DNA of 64,000 bases from Nemertoderma westbladi (GCA_032718475.1 JAUCBJ010008689.1:1-64000), one strand, 5' to 3'. Positions 36,608-49,284 are shown, counted from the first letter of the stretch. Translations and numbers: made by a program. The notes: generated by a model not told the origin, from the letters alone.

Positions 36608-36821
36608 AACAGGCGATCCCAGCCATTATAAATGACTACAGCACTAAATGTTAAGCTAAACGGCAGGGGTGGGTTCTGAGACCTAAATATAAATCCATAT
36701 ACAGACAGACAGTAGCGGTACCGTACCGGTTACCGGGTACCGGTTACTAACCGTACCGGTTAGTAATTCAGACTTTAACACTTAGTGCTGTAGTCATTTA
36801 TAATGGCTGGGATCGGCTGTT
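36608..36821. mobile_element. Small MITE with ~37-bp inverted repeats
   Basis: AACAGGCGATCCCAGCCATT at the left and its complement (AATGGCTGGGATCGGCTGTT) at the right are the ends. Pairing continues through ATAAATGACTACAGCACTAA/TTAGTGCTGTAGTCATTTAT. The centre is a dense run of ACCGGTA palindromes (36716-36765). No coding capacity is present. Confidence 0.8.
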
Positions 36822-37404
36822 GAAATATATTTCATTAGATTAATTCAGTAGTTTGTATTTACCAGTTTATAAACATAAATATATTGAATTCTTTAGACTC
36901 AATCTCAGTATTCTCATCTGGGTTTTTATCACGACAATATTTAATTGAGACACAATCGGTTTGTGGAGCGAATGCGGTATGAATGTTAGTCCTTATTGTT
37001 TGAGTTAATTCTAATTGCCAAGGTTAATTAAATCAATCTAATATTTTATTGTTTGATTACATGTAGGTAGACCATATTATTATTGTATTAGTAATTTCTT
37101 TTTCCGTGTTACACACGTACAATAATTATTTACCTAATATTGTGCTGTTTATCTCATTACATATTACTCATCTACTATATTGTTGTTTATCTAAAAAAAC
37201 ATTTTTTGTACTAAATTTTGGGTTGTTATTATTATTATAATAAGTGATTAATTTCCAAGTAAGGCAGATACTTTTGGGAGTTACACAAGTAGCCCGTTCT
37301 CTCGCTTAAGTGTTGTGATTTAGTAGTTGTAATTGCTTGGAGTAGCTTAGTTTCTTAGTTTAGTCTATAAAACATCACTGGCGTAGACTGCATCTATAGC
37401 AGCT

Positions 37405-40400
37405 TAAAATTACATAGACTTTAGTACCAAATAGTCACTATAGTTATTGTAAAATTACATAGACTTTAGTACCAAATAGTCACTATAGCTATTGTAAAAT
37501 TACATAGACTTTAGTACCAAATAGTCACTATAGTTATTGTAAAATTACATAGACTTTAGTACCAAATAGTCACTATAGCTATTGTAAAATTACATAGACT
37601 TTAGTACCAAATAGTCACTATAGCTATTGTAAAATTACATAGACTTTAGTACCAAATAGTCACTATAGCTATTGTAAAATTACATAGACTTTAGTACCAA
37701 ATAGTCACTATAGCTATTGTAAAATTACATAGACTTTAGTACCAAATAGTCACTATAGCTATTGTAAAATTACATAGACTTTAGTACCAAATAGTCACTA
37801 TAGCTATTGTAAAATTACATAGACTTTAGTACCAAATAGTCACTATAGCTATTGTAAAATTACATAGACTTTAGTACCAAATAGTCACTATAGCTATTGT
37901 AAAATTACATAGACTTTAGTACCAAATAGTCACTATAGCTATTGTAAAATTACATAGACTTTAGTACCAAATAGTCACTATAGCTATTGTAAAATTACAT
38001 AGACTTTAGTACCAAATAGTCACTATAGCTATTGTAAAATTACATAGACTTTAGTACCAAATAGTCACTATAGCTATTGTAAAATTACATAGACTTTAGT
38101 ACCAAATAGTCACTATAGCTATTGTAAAATTACATAGACTTTAGTACCAAATAGTCACTATAGCTATTGTAAAATTACATAGACTTTAGTACCAAATAGT
38201 CACTATAGCTATTGTAAAATTACATAGACTTTAGTACCAAATAGTCACTATAGCTATTGTAAAATTACATAGACTTTAGTACCAAATAGTCACTATAGCT
38301 ATTGTAAAATTACATAGACTTTAGTACCAAATAGTCACTATAGCTATTGTAAAATTACATAGACTTTAGTACCAAATAGTCACTATAGCTATTGTAAAAT
38401 TACATAGACTTTAGTACCAAATAGTCACTATAGCTATTGTAAAATTACATAGACTTTAGTACCAAATAGTCACTATAGCTATTGTAAAATTACATAGACT
38501 TTAGTACCAAATAGTCACTATAGCTATTGTAAAATTACATAGACTTTAGTACCAAATAGTCACTATAGCTATTGTAAAATTACATAGACTTTAGTACCAA
38601 ATAGTCACTATAGCTATTGTAAAATTACATAGACTTTAGTACCAAATAGTCACTATAGCTATTGTAAAATTACATAGACTTTAGTACCAAATAGTCACTA
38701 TAGCTATTGTAAAATTACATAGACTTTAGTACCAAATAGTCACTATAGCTATTGTAAAATTACATAGACTTTAGTACCAAATAGTCACTATAGCTATTGT
38801 AAAATTACATAGACTTTAGTACCAAATAGTCACTATAGCTATTGTAAAATTACATAGACTTTAGTACCAAATAGTCACTATAGCTATTGTAAAATTACAT
38901 AGACTTTAGTACCAAATAGTCACTATAGCTATTGTAAAATTACATAGACTTTAGTACCAAATAGTCACTATAGCTATTGTAAAATTACATAGACTTTAGT
39001 ACCAAATAGTCACTATAGCTATTGTAAAATTACATAGACTTTAGTACCAAATAGTCACTATAGCTATTGTAAAATTACATAGACTTTAGTACCAAATAGT
39101 CACTATAGCTATTGTAAAATTACATAGACTTTAGTACCAAATAGTCACTATAGCTATTGTAAAATTACATAGACTTTAGTACCAAATAGTCACTATAGCT
39201 ATTGTAAAATTACATAGACTTTTGTACCAAATAGTCACTATAGCTATTGTAAAATTACATAGACTTTTGTACCAAATAGTCACTATAGCTATTGTAAAAT
39301 TACATAGACTTTAGTACCAAATAGTCACTATAGCTATTGTAAAATTACATAGACTTTAGTACCAAATAGTCACTATAGCTATTGTAAATTACATAAAATT
39401 ACATAGACTTTAGTACCAAATAGTCACTATAGCTATTGTAAAATTACATAGACTTTAGTACCAAATAGTCACTATAGCTATTGTAAAATTACATAGACTT
39501 TAGTACCAAATAGTCACTATAGCTATTGTAAAATTACATAGACTTTAGTACCAAATAGTCACTATAGCTATTGTAAAATTACATAGACTTTAGTACCAAA
39601 TAGTCACTATAGCTATTGTAAAATTACATAGACTTTAGTACCAAATAGTCACTATAGCTATTGTAAAATTACATAGACTTTAGTACCAAATAGTCACTAT
39701 AGCTATTGTAAAATTACATAGACTTTAGTACCAAATAGTCACTATAGCTATTGTAAAATTACATAGACTTTAGTACCAAATAGTCACTATAGCTATTGTA
39801 AAATTACATAGACTTTTGTACCAAATAGTCACTATAGCTATTGTAAAATTACATAGACTTTAGTACCAAATAGTCACTATAGCTATTGTAAAATTACATA
39901 GACTTTAGTACCAAATAGTCACTATAGCTATTGTAAAATTACATAGACTTTAGTACCAAATAGTCACTATAGCTATTGTAAAATTACATAGACTTTAGTA
40001 CCAAATAGTCACTATAGCTATTGTAAAATTACATAGACTTTAGTACCAAATAGTCACTATAGCTATTGTAAAATTACATAGACTTTAGTACCAAATAGTC
40101 ACTATAGCTATTGTAAAATTACATAGACTTTAGTACCAAATAGTCACTATAGCTATTGTAAAATTACATAGACTTTAGTACCAAATAGTCACTATAGCTA
40201 TTGTAAAATTACATAGACTTTAGTACCAAATAGTCACTATAGCTATTGTAAAATTACATAGACTTTAGTACCAAATAGTCACTATAGTTATTGTAAAATT
40301 ACATAGACTTTAGTACCAAATAGTCACTATAGCTATTGTAAAATTACATAGACTTTAGTACCAAATAGTCACTATAGCTATTGTAAAATTACATAGACTT

Positions 40401-41962
40401 TAGTACCAAATAGTCACTATAGCTATTGTAAAATTACATAGACTTTAGTACCAAATAGTCACTATAGCTATTGTAAAATTACATAGACTTTAGTACCAAA
40501 TAGTCACTATAGCTATTGTAAAATTACATAGACTTTAGTACCAAATAGTCACTATAGTTATTGTACAATTACATAGACTTTAGTACCAAATAGTCACTAT
40601 AGCTATTGTAAAATTACATAGACTTTGGTACCAAATAGTCACTATAGCTATTGTAAAATTACATAGACTTTAGTACCAAATAGTCACTATAGCTATTGTA
40701 AAATTACATGGACTTTAGTACCAAATAGTCACTATAGCTATTGTAAAATTACATAGACTTTAGTACCAAATAGTCACTATAGCTATTGTAAAATTACATA
40801 GACTTTAGTACCAAATAGTCACTATAGCTATTGTAAAATTACATAGACTTTAGTACCAAATAGTCACTATAGCTATTGTAAAATTACATAGACTTTAGTA
40901 CCAAATAGTCACTATAGCTATTGTAAAATTACATAGACTTTAGTACCAAATAGTCACTATAGCTATTGTAAAATTACATAGACTTTAGTACCAAATAGTC
41001 ACTATAGCTATTGTAAAATTACATCGACTTTAGTACCAAATAGTCACTATAGCTATTGTAAAATTACATAGACTTTAGTACCAAATAGTCACTATAGTTA
41101 TTGTAAAATTACATAGACTTTAGTACCAAATAGTCACTATAGTTATTGTAAAATTACATAGACTTTAGTACCAAATAGTCACTATAGCTATTGTAAAATT
41201 ACATAGACTTTAGTACCAAATAGTCACTATAGCTATTGTAAAATTACATAGACTTTAGTACCAAATAGTCACTATAGCTATTGTAAAATTACATAGACTT
41301 TAGTACCAAATAGTCACTATAGCTATTGTAAAATTACATAGACTTTAGTACCAAATAGTCACTATAGCTATTGTAAAATTACATAGACTTTAGTACCAAA
41401 TAGTCACTATAGCTATTGTAAAATTACATAGACTTTAGTACCAAATAGTCACTATAGTTATTGTAAAATTACATAGACTTTAGTACCAAATAGTCACTAT
41501 AGTTATTGTAAAATTACATAGACTTTAGTACCAAATAGTCACTATAGCTATTGTAAAATTACATAGACTTTAGTACCAAATAGTCACTATAGCTATTGTA
41601 AAATTACATAGACTTTAGTACCAAATAGTCACTATAGCTTTTGTAAAATTACATAGACTTTAGTACCAAATAGTCACTATAGTTATTGTAAAATTACATA
41701 GACTTTAGTACCAAATAGTCACTATAGCTATTGTAAAATTACATAGACTTTAGTACCAAATAGTCACTATAGCTTTTGTAAAATTACATAGACTTTAGTA
41801 CCAAATAGTCACTATAGTTATTGTAAAATTACATAGACTTTAGTACCAAATAGTCACTATAGCTATTGTAAAATTACATAGACTTTAGTACCAAATAGTC
41901 ACTATAGCTATTGTAAAATTACATAGACTTTAGTACCAAATAGTCACTATAGCTATTGTAAA
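37405..41962. repeat. 45-bp satellite, about 101 copies
   Basis: The unit is ATTGTAAAATTACATAGACT followed by TTAGTACCAAATAGTCACTATAGCT in two parts. The copies are nearly identical over 4.5 kb; the commonest change is TATAGTT for TATAGCT, clustered at both ends and in the last kilobase. Single changes (CTTTTGTACC, GCTTTTGT, CATCGAC) mark local duplications. One partial unit (TTGTAAATTACATAAAATTA) lies at about 39382-39400. It is neither GC-rich nor coding. Confidence 0.97.
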
Positions 41963-42346
41963 TTGTTTCTTTGTTATGAATATTATCGGTCGATTTTGCA
42001 AACCCCCACGACGCCGATATACACGTGGATCGTCAGACCCCGGTTCGAATCCCATCGACGTAGTGAAATCGAGTTTTTTTTTTCAATAATTTGTTTTTCT
42101 TTTGTTTTCATTGAATTTCCAGCCGAATTTACTCAAATAAACGCCCCCTTTAAAACGGAATTACCAACTTAAACGCCCTTCTTTATATTTAACTTAACGC
42201 CCGGGCTCGTATTCGGTTAGATACGGTATTTACATTCATGTTTATAAAACGATTTTAAAACTATTTTTCATAGACCTTTTTGTTTTAAATTTAAGTTCAA
42301 TGTTTCTCAACAAATTAACAATAAGTTATCTTAATTAAATAATGTT
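41963..42346. other. Spacer with an isolated tRNA B-box-like sequence
   Basis: GGTTCGAATCC at about 42042-42052 matches the internal RNA polymerase III B box exactly. A tRNA cloverleaf cannot be folded around it and no A box is visible, so at most it is a fragment of a tRNA-derived SINE. The rest is AT-rich. Confidence 0.4.
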
Positions 42347-43614
42347 ACGAGAAAGGCATTTCCTAAAGGAAATGCAACCACGAAGCTAAGGAAAATTAAA
42401 CAAACGGCCACACTTTGGTTCGCTTGCTTAGCCTCGTTTAGTAGCAATTGTCAATAATTAACTTCTATTCCCATGGAAACTAGAGTTCTCTGGAACTGTT
42501 GCTTTAACCTTTGAAAAAAAATTCAGTACAGATTGTGGTTCAGATAACACATATACTGAGTTTCAGAAAATATTGTAGTTTATGTCCAGATTACCGATTT
42601 TCTATCAAATTGCATCTGTTTGCAGTGGTTGTCATGGAAACTGAAAAATAGAACAATGTAATTCGGATGCAGAATAAGTCATATTGTGGGGGTAGGGGTT
42701 AGTCCCAAGTCATAATACTATTAACTTGTGCTTCAAATTATCATTTTATAAATTTTAACATCTGTTTAGACTTGTTGCTATGGTAACTGTATTTTCTAAT
42801 TAACCTCAAACGGCTTGGATATGGATCTTATAGATGAGTTGCAAAACCCCAAGTTTATATATATTACAGTTTTGCTACAAATAGAGTTATCAATATAGAT
42901 TTGAATGATATAGAGTTTAATAAACTACAGTTACCATGGTAACTAAATTTCTGGAATAATTTAAGTTTCACTAAAAGTTCCAACTCGTGGTCCAGATAAC
43001 ACATACCCAGTTTTGTAAAATTTTATCGTGAAGTCTATGTCCAAATGAATAAGTTTTGAATAAAAACATCTGTTTTCAGCGGTTGTCATGGTAACTGAAA
43101 AATAGAACAATGTAATTCGGATGCAGAATAAGTTATATAGTGGGGGTAGGGGTTGGTCCCAAGTCATAACACCTTAACCTTAGGCTTCAAATTAACATTT
43201 TATAAATTTTAACATCTGTCTAGCCCGGTTGCCAAGGTAACTGGATTTTCTATTTAACCTCAATCGGCTCTGCTATGGACCTTATAGTTGTGTTGAGAAA
43301 CCCCAAGTTTATATCTATTATAGTTTTCCTACAAATAGAGTTTTAAATATTGACTTGAAATACATAGACTTTTTTCTAAGTCCGTTGCCATGGAAACCAG
43401 ATTTTTCCTGGATATGAGACCCAGCCCAAAAGATGCGCCTCGACGAGTAGTATATACATGCAAAATTTCAGGGTACTTTTAAAGGCTAGTTTTTTCACCT
43501 ATCAAAAAAAACCAAATCTGCCTCACACAAGTAAAATAGCCCACTATGAATAGACCATCTCAGCTAAGGAAAATCTTTCTTAGCGAAAGTAGTTGATTTT
43601 CCTTAGCTTCGTGG
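42347..43614 (+). mobile_element. X-box transposon, copy 1
   Basis: This is the first of four near-complete copies of one family. It begins ACGAGAAAGGCATTTCC, with a 9-bp inverted repeat GCATTTCCT-AA-AGGAAATGC. Next comes CCACGAAGCTAAGGAAAATT, whose complement (TTTTCCTTAGCTTCGTGG) ends the element; a second copy of AGCTAAGGAAAATC before the end forms a strong terminal hairpin. There is no transposase. Inside are repeated 14-bp palindromes of the type GTTGCCATGGTAAC about 150 bp apart. The flanks ATGTT and ATATT may be an altered 5-bp target duplication. Confidence 0.85.
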
Positions 43615-43839
43615 ATATTGCATGACATTGCAATTATTCGTTGTTTTATTAGACGGTTCAAGTTAATGTCTGGAGGTGATTATTAATTGCTTAGATTTCA
43701 ATGAGACACTGATTTTTTCATTAAATTTATTTTACCCATATAAAAAAGTTAATCAACAATAATTAATAACATCACACCAGTGAATCATGACCAAAATCAC
43801 ATTGGATTTATAAATTAATTGATATTTTAGTTTTAGCCT

Positions 43840-45112
43840 ACGAGAAAGGCATTTCCTAAAGGAAATGCAACCACGAAGCTAAGGAAAATTAAACAAACGG
43901 CCACACTTTGGTTCGTTGCTTGCTTAGCCTCGTTTAGTAGCAATTGTCAATAATTAACTTCTATTCCCATGGAAACTAGAGTTCGCTGGAACTGTTGCTT
44001 TAACCTTTGAAAAAAAATTCAGTACAGATTGTGGTTCAGATAACACATGTACTGAGTTTTAGAAAATATTGTAGTTTATGTCCAAATTACCGATTTTCTA
44101 TCAAAATGCATCTGTTTGTAGTGGTTGTCATGGAAACTGAAAAATAGAACAATGTAATTCGGATGCAGAATAAGTCATATAGTGAGGGTAGGTGTTGGTC
44201 CCAAGTCATAATACTATTAACTTGTGCTTCAAATTATCATTTTATAAATTTTAATATCTGTTTAGTCTTGTTGCTATGGTGACTGGAATTTCTAATTAAC
44301 CTCGAACGGCTTGGATATGAACCTTATAGTTGAGTTGAGAAACCCCAAGTTTATATCTATTGCGGTTTTTCTACAAATAGAGTTATGAATATAGACTTGA
44401 ATGATATAATCTGTAATAAACTCCAGTTACCACGGTAACTAGATATTTCTGGAATGTTTTGAGTTTCACTAAAAGTTCCAACTAGTGGTCCAGATAACAC
44501 ATACCCAGTTTTGTAAAATTTTATCGTGAAGTCTATGTCCAAATGAATAAGTTTTGAATAAAAACATCTGTTTTCAGCGGTTGTCATGGTAACTGAAAAA
44601 TAGAACAATGTAATTCGGATGCAGAATAAGTTATATAGTGGGGGTAGGGGTTGGTCCCAAGTCATAACACCTTGCCCTTAGGCTTCAAATTAACATTTTA
44701 TAAATTTTAACATCTGTTTATCCCGGTTGCCAAGGTAACTGGATTTTCTATTTAGCCTCAATCGGATCTGCTATGGACCTTATAGTTGTGTTGCGAAACC
44801 CCAAGTTTATATCTATTATAGTTTTCCTACAAATAGAGTTATAAATATTGACTTGAAATACATAGACTTTTTTTGAAGTCCGTTGCCATGGAAACCAGAT
44901 TTTTCCTGGATATGAGACCCGGCCCAAAAGATGCGCCTCGTCGAGTAGTATATACATGCAAAATTTCAGGGTACTTTTAAAGGCTAGTTTTTTCGCCTAT
45001 CAAAAAACCCCAAATCTGCCTCACACAAGTAAAATAGCCCACTATGAATAGACCATCTCAGCTAAGGAAAATCTTTCTTAGCGAAAGTAGTTGATTTTCC
45101 TTAGCTTCGTGG
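43840..45112 (+). mobile_element. X-box transposon, copy 2
   Basis: This has the same ends as copy 1 and is 1273 bp long. Palindromic X-box-like motifs lie at 43963, 44124, 44270, 44426, 44580, 44726 and 44882 (14 bp each), so spacing is 161, 146, 156, 154, 146 and 156 bp. The segments starting at 44124 and 44580 are parallel duplicates of about 456 bp. It is almost identical to copy 3. Confidence 0.88.
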
Positions 45113-45155
45113 ATTTTCCTAATTTGCCGGTCTATTAATTATTTTGCTATACATA

Positions 45156-46428
45156 ACGAGAAAGGCATTTCCTAAAGGAAATGCAACCACGAAGCTAAGG
45201 AAAATTAAACAAACGGCCACACTTTGGTTCGTTGCTTGCTTAGCCTCGTTTAGTAGCAATTGTCAATAATTAACTTCTATTCCCATGGAAACTAGAGTTC
45301 GCTGGAACTGTTGCTTTAACCTTTGAAAAAAAATTCAGTACAGATTGTGGTTCAGATAACACATGTACTGAGTTTTAGAAAATATTGTAGTTTATGTCCA
45401 AATTACCGATTTTCTATCAAAATGCATCTGTTTGTAGTGGTTGTCATGGAAACTGAAAAATAGAACAATGTAATTCGGATGCAGAATAAGTCATATAGTG
45501 GGGGTAGGTGTTGGTCCCAAGTCATAATACTATTAACTTGTGCTTCAAATTATCATTTTATAAATTTTAATATCTGTTTAGTCTTGTTGCTATGGTGACT
45601 GGAATTTCTAATTAACCTCGAACGGCTTGGATATGAACCTTATAGTTGAGTTGAGAAACCCCAAGTTTATATCTATTGCGGTTTTTCTACAAATAGAGTT
45701 ATGAATATAGACTTGAATGATATAATCTGTAATAAACTCCAGTTACCACGGTAACTAGATATTTCTGGAATGTTTTGAGTTTCACTAAAAGTTCCAACTA
45801 GTGGTCCAGATAACACATACCCAGTTTTGTAAAATTTTATCGTGAAGTCTATGTCCAAATGAATAAGTTTTGAATAAAAACATCTGTTTTCAGCGGTTGT
45901 CATGGTAACTGAAAAATAGAACAATGTAATTCGGATGCAGAATAAGTTATATAGTGGGGGTAGGGGTTGGTCCCAAGTCATAACACCTTGCCCTTAGGCT
46001 TCAAATTAACATTTTATAAATTTTAACATCTGTTTATCCCGGTTGCCAAGGTAACTGGATTTTCTATTTAGCCTCAATCGGATCTGCTATGGACCTTATA
46101 GTTGTGTTGCGAAACCCCAAGTTTATATCTATTATAGTTTTCCTACAAATAGAGTTATAAATATTGACTTGAAATACATAGACTTTTTTTGAAGTCCGTT
46201 GCCATGGAAACCAGATTTTTCCTGGATATGAGACCCGGCCCAAAAGATGCGCCTCGTCGAGTAGTATATACATGCAAAATTTCAGGGTACTTTTAAAGGC
46301 TAGTTTTTTCGCCTATCAAAAAACCCCAAATCTGCCTCACACAAGTAAAATAGCCCACTATGAATAGACCATCTCAGCTAAGGAAAATCTTTCTTAGCGA
46401 AAGTAGTTGATTTTCCTTAGCTTCGTGG
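45156..46428 (+). mobile_element. X-box transposon, copy 3
   Basis: This copy is 1273 bp and nearly base-for-base equal to copy 2, which implies recent duplication or recent transposition. ACATA directly precedes (45151-45155) and follows (46429-46433) it, a convincing 5-bp target-site duplication that defines the element ends as ACGAG...CGTGG. Confidence 0.9.
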
Positions 46429-46699
46429 ACATACTGTATTAATAATAATATGTTTTTAAATGTCCAAAGTTAGTGTCCCGTAATGCAAACTTTTATTAAT
46501 TGTTCCGTTAGCAGTGTAGATATTATGTAGCAAAATATATAAATATAGGACATATAAGTATGAACATATAAATAGATAGTATGTATATCATTATATTATA
46601 TTTTTCAATTAAATTCAATTGGATTAATAAATATAGTTTTTTAAAGTAAATGTGACGTCAAGGTGTTAGTTTCTCGTTAGTTTTCCTTCAGGTCACTGT

Positions 46700-47952
46700 A
46701 CTAGAAAGGCATTTCCTAAAGGAAATGCAACCACGAAGCTAAGGAAAATTAAACACAATTGACTCATCAGTTCATTGATTTACCGAGTTAAAAGAACTCC
46801 GGGTATTGCCAAGGTAACTGGACTTTTCTAGAAATGCTGAGTTTTACATTAAGATCTAGTTTGTGGTTCCAGGTGACACATCGACTTCAAGGAAGCTTCA
46901 TTGAGTAGTTTATGTGCAAAATTAATTATTAATTTGTTAAAAAGTCTGTTTGCAGTGGTTGTCAAGGTAACTGGCAAATAGAACAACGTAGATTGGATGC
47001 AGAATAAGTGATATTATGGTGGTAGGGGTTGGTCCCAAGTCATAATGCCTTTAACTTGTGTTTCTAATTATAATTTTTTAAATTATAACATCTGTTTAGC
47101 CTGGTTACCAAGGTAACTGGATTTTCTAATTAACCACAATTGGCTCCTCTAAGGACCTTCCTTATAGTTGAGTTGGGAAACCCAATATTTATATCTAATA
47201 CAGTTTTCCTACAAACAAGAGTTAAAAATATAGACTTGAATGATATTGACTTTAATAAGCTCCAGTTACCATGGTAACTAGATATTTCTGGAATGTTTTG
47301 AGTTTCACTAAAAGTTCCAACTAGTGGTCCAGATAACACATACCCAGTTTTGTAAAATTTTATCGTGAAGTCTATGTCCAAATGAATAATTGTTGTATAA
47401 AAACATCTGTTTTCAGCGGTTGTCATGGTAACTGCAAAATAGAACAATCAAATTCGGACGCAGAATAAGTTATATAGTGGGGGTAGGGATTGGTCCCAAG
47501 TCATCACACCTTAACCTTAGGCTTCAAATTAACATTTTAAAAATTTTAACATCTGTTTAGCCCGGTTGCCAAGGTAACTGGATTTTCTATTTAACCTCAA
47601 TCGGCTCTGCTATGGACCTTATAGTTGTGTTGAGAAACCCCAAGTTTATATGTATTATAGTTTTCCTACAAATAGAGTTACAAATATTGACTTGAAATAC
47701 ATAGACTTTTTTCTAAGTCCGTTGCCATGGAAACCAGATTTTTCCTGGATATGAGACCCATCCCACACGACGCGCCTTGATGAGTTGTATATACATGCAA
47801 AATTTCAGGGTACTTTTAAAGGCTAGTTTTTTCACCTATCAAAAAACACTAAATCTGCCTCCATACAAGTAAAACAGCCCACTATGAATAGACCATCTCA
47901 GCTAAGGAAAATCTTTCTTAGCGAAAGTAGTTGATTTTCCTTAGCTTCGTGG
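46700..47952 (+). mobile_element. X-box transposon, copy 4 (diverged)
   Basis: It has the same ends, here beginning ACTAGAAAGG, but the left third differs clearly from the other copies while the right half is close to copy 1. It ends at CTTCGTGG and is joined without spacer to a partial copy. Confidence 0.85.
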
Positions 47953-48507
47953 ATAAAAACATCTGTTTTCAGCGGTTGTCAAGGTAACTGCAAAATAGAA
48001 CAATCAAATTCGGACGCAGAATAAGTTATATAGTGGGGGTAGGGATAGGTCCCAAGTCATCACACCTTAACCTTAGGCTTCAAATTAACATTTTAAAAAT
48101 TTTAACATCTGTTTAGCCCGGTTGCCAAGGTAACTGGATTTTCTATTTAACCTCAATCGGCTCTGCTATGGACCTTATAGTTGTGTTGAGAAACCCCAAG
48201 TTTATATGTATTATAGTTTTCCTACAAATAGAGTTATAAATATTGACTTGATATACATAGACTTTTTTCTAAGTCCGTTACCATGGAAACCAGATTTTTC
48301 CTGGATATGAGACCCGGCCCAAAAGATGCGCCTCGACGAGTAGTATATACATGCAAAATTTCAGGGTACTTTTAAAGGCTAGTTTTTTCACCTATCAAAA
48401 AACCCCAAATCTGCCTCATACAAGTAAAATAGCCCACTATGAATAGACCATCTCAGCTAAGGAAAATCTTTCTTAGCGAAAGTAGTTGATTTTCCTTAGC
48501 TTCGTGG
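47953..48507 (+). mobile_element. X-box transposon, partial copy (3' half)
   Basis: This starts inside the element (ATAAAAACATCTGTTTTCAG) directly after the end of copy 4 and runs to the normal 3' end. Its right side abuts LINE reverse transcriptase sequence. Unequal exchange between neighbouring copies is the simplest explanation. Confidence 0.85.
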
Positions 48508-49275
48508 ACGATGGTCCCACCACATTTGGGTATACTGCTGGAGTCCTTCAGGGTGACACACTTCCACCATTCTTATTCGTATTTGTGGTTGATTATGTTC
48601 TGCGCATGTCCTTAGTCCATCTTAATAAAGATGGGGTGGGGTGATGGTAACACCCTGGCACAAGAAGTAGAGGAAATCCTGCCAAGTACCTAACTGATCT
48701 AGACTTTGCCGATGACTTAGGAGTACTCTCAGAATCACTAGCGGAAGCCCAAAGACTCATCTGCTCATTAGAACAGGTTGCTTCTAGTGTTTGTCTTTTT
48801 GTAAATTCCAAGAAGACCAAAATCTTACAGTCAACCTAGACAGCCCTCAAGAAATGTCCGATGAATGGGAGAATATTTTAGGCAAGGAATGGTAAGTACA
48901 ATGCACACATCTACAATCAGACTCTATACAACATTGGAGGTGTTCCATTAGTCTCCCCTAGCTTGACACGTGAACGGAACCGTCTCCGCTTTACAGGACA
49001 TTGCTTTCGCCGTGAGGACCAGCCAGTGCATAATCTTGTGCTTTGGCGGCCTCATGGAGTGAATAATTATGGTGGACAGCCCATGGCTTTTTTGAGACGC
49101 ATCTTAAAGGACGCTGGCCTTAAAGATGCGGATGATCTAGCGAATGTCATGGGTGATAGGGAGTTGTGGCGGTGCAATTTTGTCGACAAGCCGGCATAGC
49201 ATTCTTAATATATATATAAAATATATATTATGCAGCTGCAATGCAGCACGCCGATCGTAGTGGTTGTAGTAGGTC
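48508..49275 (+). pseudogene. LINE reverse transcriptase remnant, C-terminal part
   Basis: This matches the element at 60765-61999 and reads in that order. It starts at GVLQGDT and FVVDYVLRMSL, then NPAKYLTDLDFADDLGVLSE (FADD is the catalytic reverse transcriptase motif), NSKKTKIL, a deletion of the thumb region near 48885, then RLRFTGHCFRREDQPVHNL and the C-terminus to 49198. Stops and frame changes (for example near 48640 and 48830) break it. The 3' tail is GCAGCTGCAATGCAGC then GCCGATCGTAG. It is the same family as the - strand copy in the MCM2 intron. Confidence 0.9.
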
Positions 49276-49284
49276 CCAACCAGT

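Larger units (their letters stand above)
34200..37400. other. AT-rich intergenic DNA with small non-autonomous elements
   Basis: No gene is recognised. The region has two diverged copies of a segment starting CGCCGATAAGTTGACATAA (about 34757-34960 and 35787-35960), with an inverted end (CCAACTTATCAGCG) near 34540, and a small inverted-repeat element at 36608-36821. Confidence 0.5.

Noticed and set aside
37405-41962. CRISPR array
   Set aside because: The 45-bp units are direct head-to-tail copies without unique spacers and the context is an animal genome.
42000-42075. tRNA gene suggested by the B box GGTTCGAATCC
   Set aside because: The T stem does not pair beyond two bases, no A box or acceptor stem can be found, and the sequence lies at a satellite edge; at best a SINE fragment.
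42961-46273. Recurring 68-105-codon - strand frames in the X-box transposon copies
   Set aside because: The frames recur because the copies are similar, but they are short, lack transposase motifs, and differ in length between copies through ordinary mutation.
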